Assembly (NCBI GenBank): GCA_937912125.1
Contig: CALDOK010000348.1
Location: 1 to 54,245 of the forward strand
Length of the DNA: 54,245 bases
Source: an uncultured Pseudomonadota bacterium
GTDB taxonomy: Bacteria; Myxococcota_A; UBA796; JAFGLY01
Reading direction: 5' to 3'
The position numbers and the translations under genes are program-made. The notes under the pieces are model-generated. The model saw nothing but the letters and a program-made list of their open reading frames with translations, was not told where the DNA came from and did no database searches. Below, piece after piece: positions 52,774-54,245 of this stretch (position 1 is the first letter of the stretch; every line of letters begins with the position of its first letter).

Positions 52774-54245
52774 AGGGGCTGACGGCTGTCCCGCTGGCAG
52801 CGGCTTGCGTGAGAAGTGCGCTCCGCGCGCAAGGCGAGGCTGTGAAGGAGTGTCCGATGGGTGAGGAGGCCCTCATACCGTCTGACATTGATGTGGCTCG
52901 GCCCTCGCCGGCCGAGCACCCCGCTGTCGACGCTTCGGAACCTTGACGTGACTCGCCACGCCTGCGGCTCCTCATCGCCGACAGCGGGTCGCTCTTCTCG
53001 GCGATCATCCGAGCCGAGTCTGCGTCAGCCGGTATCACGCGGCGCGCTCGAGCAGAGATGAGGTCCGCGCGGCCAGCGGGCGCGATCCGTGCGGGTCGCC
53101 TGTCCCGCGACTGGAGGCCCTTTGCATGGCGCCCAGGGTGTTGGCGAGCTCAGCGCCCCCAGTGGGCGCAACGACGATCCGGTGGGCTTTCCCGTGGCCG
53201 CCGACACTCTGCGTGGCGACCATCGCAGGGGCGGAGACCGGGAAGCCGGTAGGCGTGACCGGGTGCCTGGGGCGCTCCAATGGCATGGGCCCACAGCCAA
53301 CCACCGCCCTGTGGTCCCATGTCGGGTCCTGGGAACCCAACGGGGCAGCTACGGGAGGCATCACGAGTCTCCAGAGGCACCAGGCCCCTCTGCTGGGCGA
53401 CGGCGGAGTCCATCGCTGCCACTGGCAGAAGACCGAGAGGGCACTCGGGGGGCGTGGCGGGTCTCCCAGGGCCAGCGGTGCAGCTCGGCAGGCGCCTTGG
53501 AGCTCATCGGGGCCTTGCATGCGCGCGCAGGGCCATGACCCCGTACCCGGCAAATATGAGGTGATCATGGCCCGCGCTTGGTGGGGGGCGCGACTGATGC
53601 CACCCGATTGGGTCAAGGGCGGAATCGACGCCCTCGCATGCGGCGACCAGCGCTGCCACGCCTGGTCCCCACGCCATGCTGTCTCAGGAGCCCTGCTGCC
53701 CCCATCGTTGCTGCTTGATGAGCTGCGCTCGACTCTAGCGCGGGAGTCAATCCTTCGCGCTCGGTGGCCCCAACCAGGGCCATGGTGGGCCTCGCACAGG
53801 CCCCCGAATGGGTTGACTGCGGGGGGGGGCGAGGTCAGTGAGCCTCGTGCAGAAGGCTCGAGGCATCCCGGCCTCCTCCGCTCCCTGGGGCGAGCGCGGC
53901 AACCCAGGAAAAGAACTGCTCGACGCCGCCTTGGGGAGGCCCCTGGACTGGCCTACGATATCGACGAGAACGCGCCCGGAGCAGAGATATAAATTTTGAA
54001 TTATTCGGGCCCCAGGTTTGACAGTCATAGGCCGCCTTAGTAAATGGCGTGGGCTCGACGGAGAGAAAATCTTCGGAGAGCGAAACGCTCCTTGAACTGG
54101 CGCTCGACCGAACCACCAACGACCCCTCGGGGCCAGGTGGCGATGGTTTCCGGACCCCCTCGCAGAAAGCTGCGAAGGCGGGACCAAAAAAAATTGCAGC
54201 CGCCCTTGACGCCCTCCGAATCGATGATAGATTCGCTGGGCTTTC
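52774..54245. other. 1.5 kb at the right end without a supportable gene
   Basis: Frames are open on both strands (e.g. 53126-53992 +, 53035-53616 -), but none has a recognisable domain, codon bias like the neighbours, or a good start. Composition is more even and third-position GC drops after ~53500. It may be decayed coding DNA or a relic of a mobile element, though no terminal repeats or transposase motif were found. At 53990-54060 it turns AT-rich. A small inverted repeat CGAATC/GATTCG lies at 54217-54235. Confidence 0.5.
54019..54047 (+). promoter_or_regulatory. Weak promoter candidate at the right end
   Basis: TTGACA (54019-54024), 17 bases, TAAATG (54042-54047), in an AT-rich patch. 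The -35 is perfect and the -10 poor. Anything transcribed would lie to the right, perhaps beyond the window. Confidence 0.3.

Noticed and set aside
53126..53992. 288-codon + strand frame near the right end
   Set aside because: No domain, no good ribosome binding site, codon use unlike the neighbours, and overlapping open frames in other phases. Left as unassigned DNA.

Overview
The window is high-GC DNA from a Gram-negative (diderm) bacterium. It encodes several outer-membrane beta-barrels, many lipoproteins with clear lipoboxes, a Pal/CpoB pair and a meso-diaminopimelate-type MurE. A PASTA-tailed FtsI, a folP-cdaA-cdaR-glmM-pdxJ-nnr block with a c-di-AMP cyclase, and secreted Cys/Asp-rich 'DxDGDG' repeats together suggest a Myxococcota/deltaproteobacterial-type lineage. 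This is inference from gene content; no rRNA or tRNA gene was seen.

Region 1 (1-17.4 kb) is a division and cell wall (dcw) cluster on the + strand: mraZ-rsmH-ftsL-ftsI-(gap)-murE-murF-mraY-murD-ftsW-murC-murB-like-ddl-(gap)-ftsQ-ftsZ. Many junctions are 1-4 base stop/start overlaps, implying translational coupling. It lacks murG (expected between ftsW and murC) and ftsA (expected between ftsQ and ftsZ), and the MurB-like protein has lost the flavin and catalytic signatures of the family. A row of GTGGAAAAGC-like repeats upstream of mraZ is a candidate operator, and a good sigma70-type promoter precedes ftsQ. A GNRA-loop hairpin ends the cluster.

Region 2 (17.4-28.2 kb) has a TPR lipoprotein on the - strand, then + strand genes: an unusual membrane metalloprotease fused to a zinc finger, pal (with a TIG domain) and cpoB. 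A tight block follows: folP, cdaA, cdaR, glmM, pdxJ and a fused NAD(P)HX epimerase/dehydratase. This links folate, c-di-AMP, the UDP-GlcNAc precursor, vitamin B6 and cofactor repair; acpS, often between pdxJ and nnr in related bacteria, is absent.

Region 3 (28.2-39.5 kb) is mixed in orientation: a small exported protein, an N-formylglutamate amidohydrolase family protein, a large polytopic membrane protein, a prolyl-oligopeptidase lipoprotein, a GalT-like nucleotidyltransferase, a propeller-like lipoprotein, a GH57 glycoside hydrolase and a Trm112-like/SAM methyltransferase fusion. GH57 and the methyltransferase are separated by an intergenic region of 53-base tandem repeats and a strong hairpin.

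Region 4 (39.5-52.7 kb) is almost entirely envelope and surface proteins in two divergent operons. The - strand operon encodes a 5'-nucleotidase-type lipoprotein, a lipoprotein of unknown function and a beta-barrel. The + strand operon encodes a beta-barrel, a 1174-residue gluzincin/beta-propeller/beta-barrel protein, a lipoprotein of unknown function and a TIG lipoprotein ending in seven Cys/Asp-rich repeats. This is the best candidate for an undescribed surface system. The last 1.5 kb (52.7-54.2 kb) has no gene I can support.
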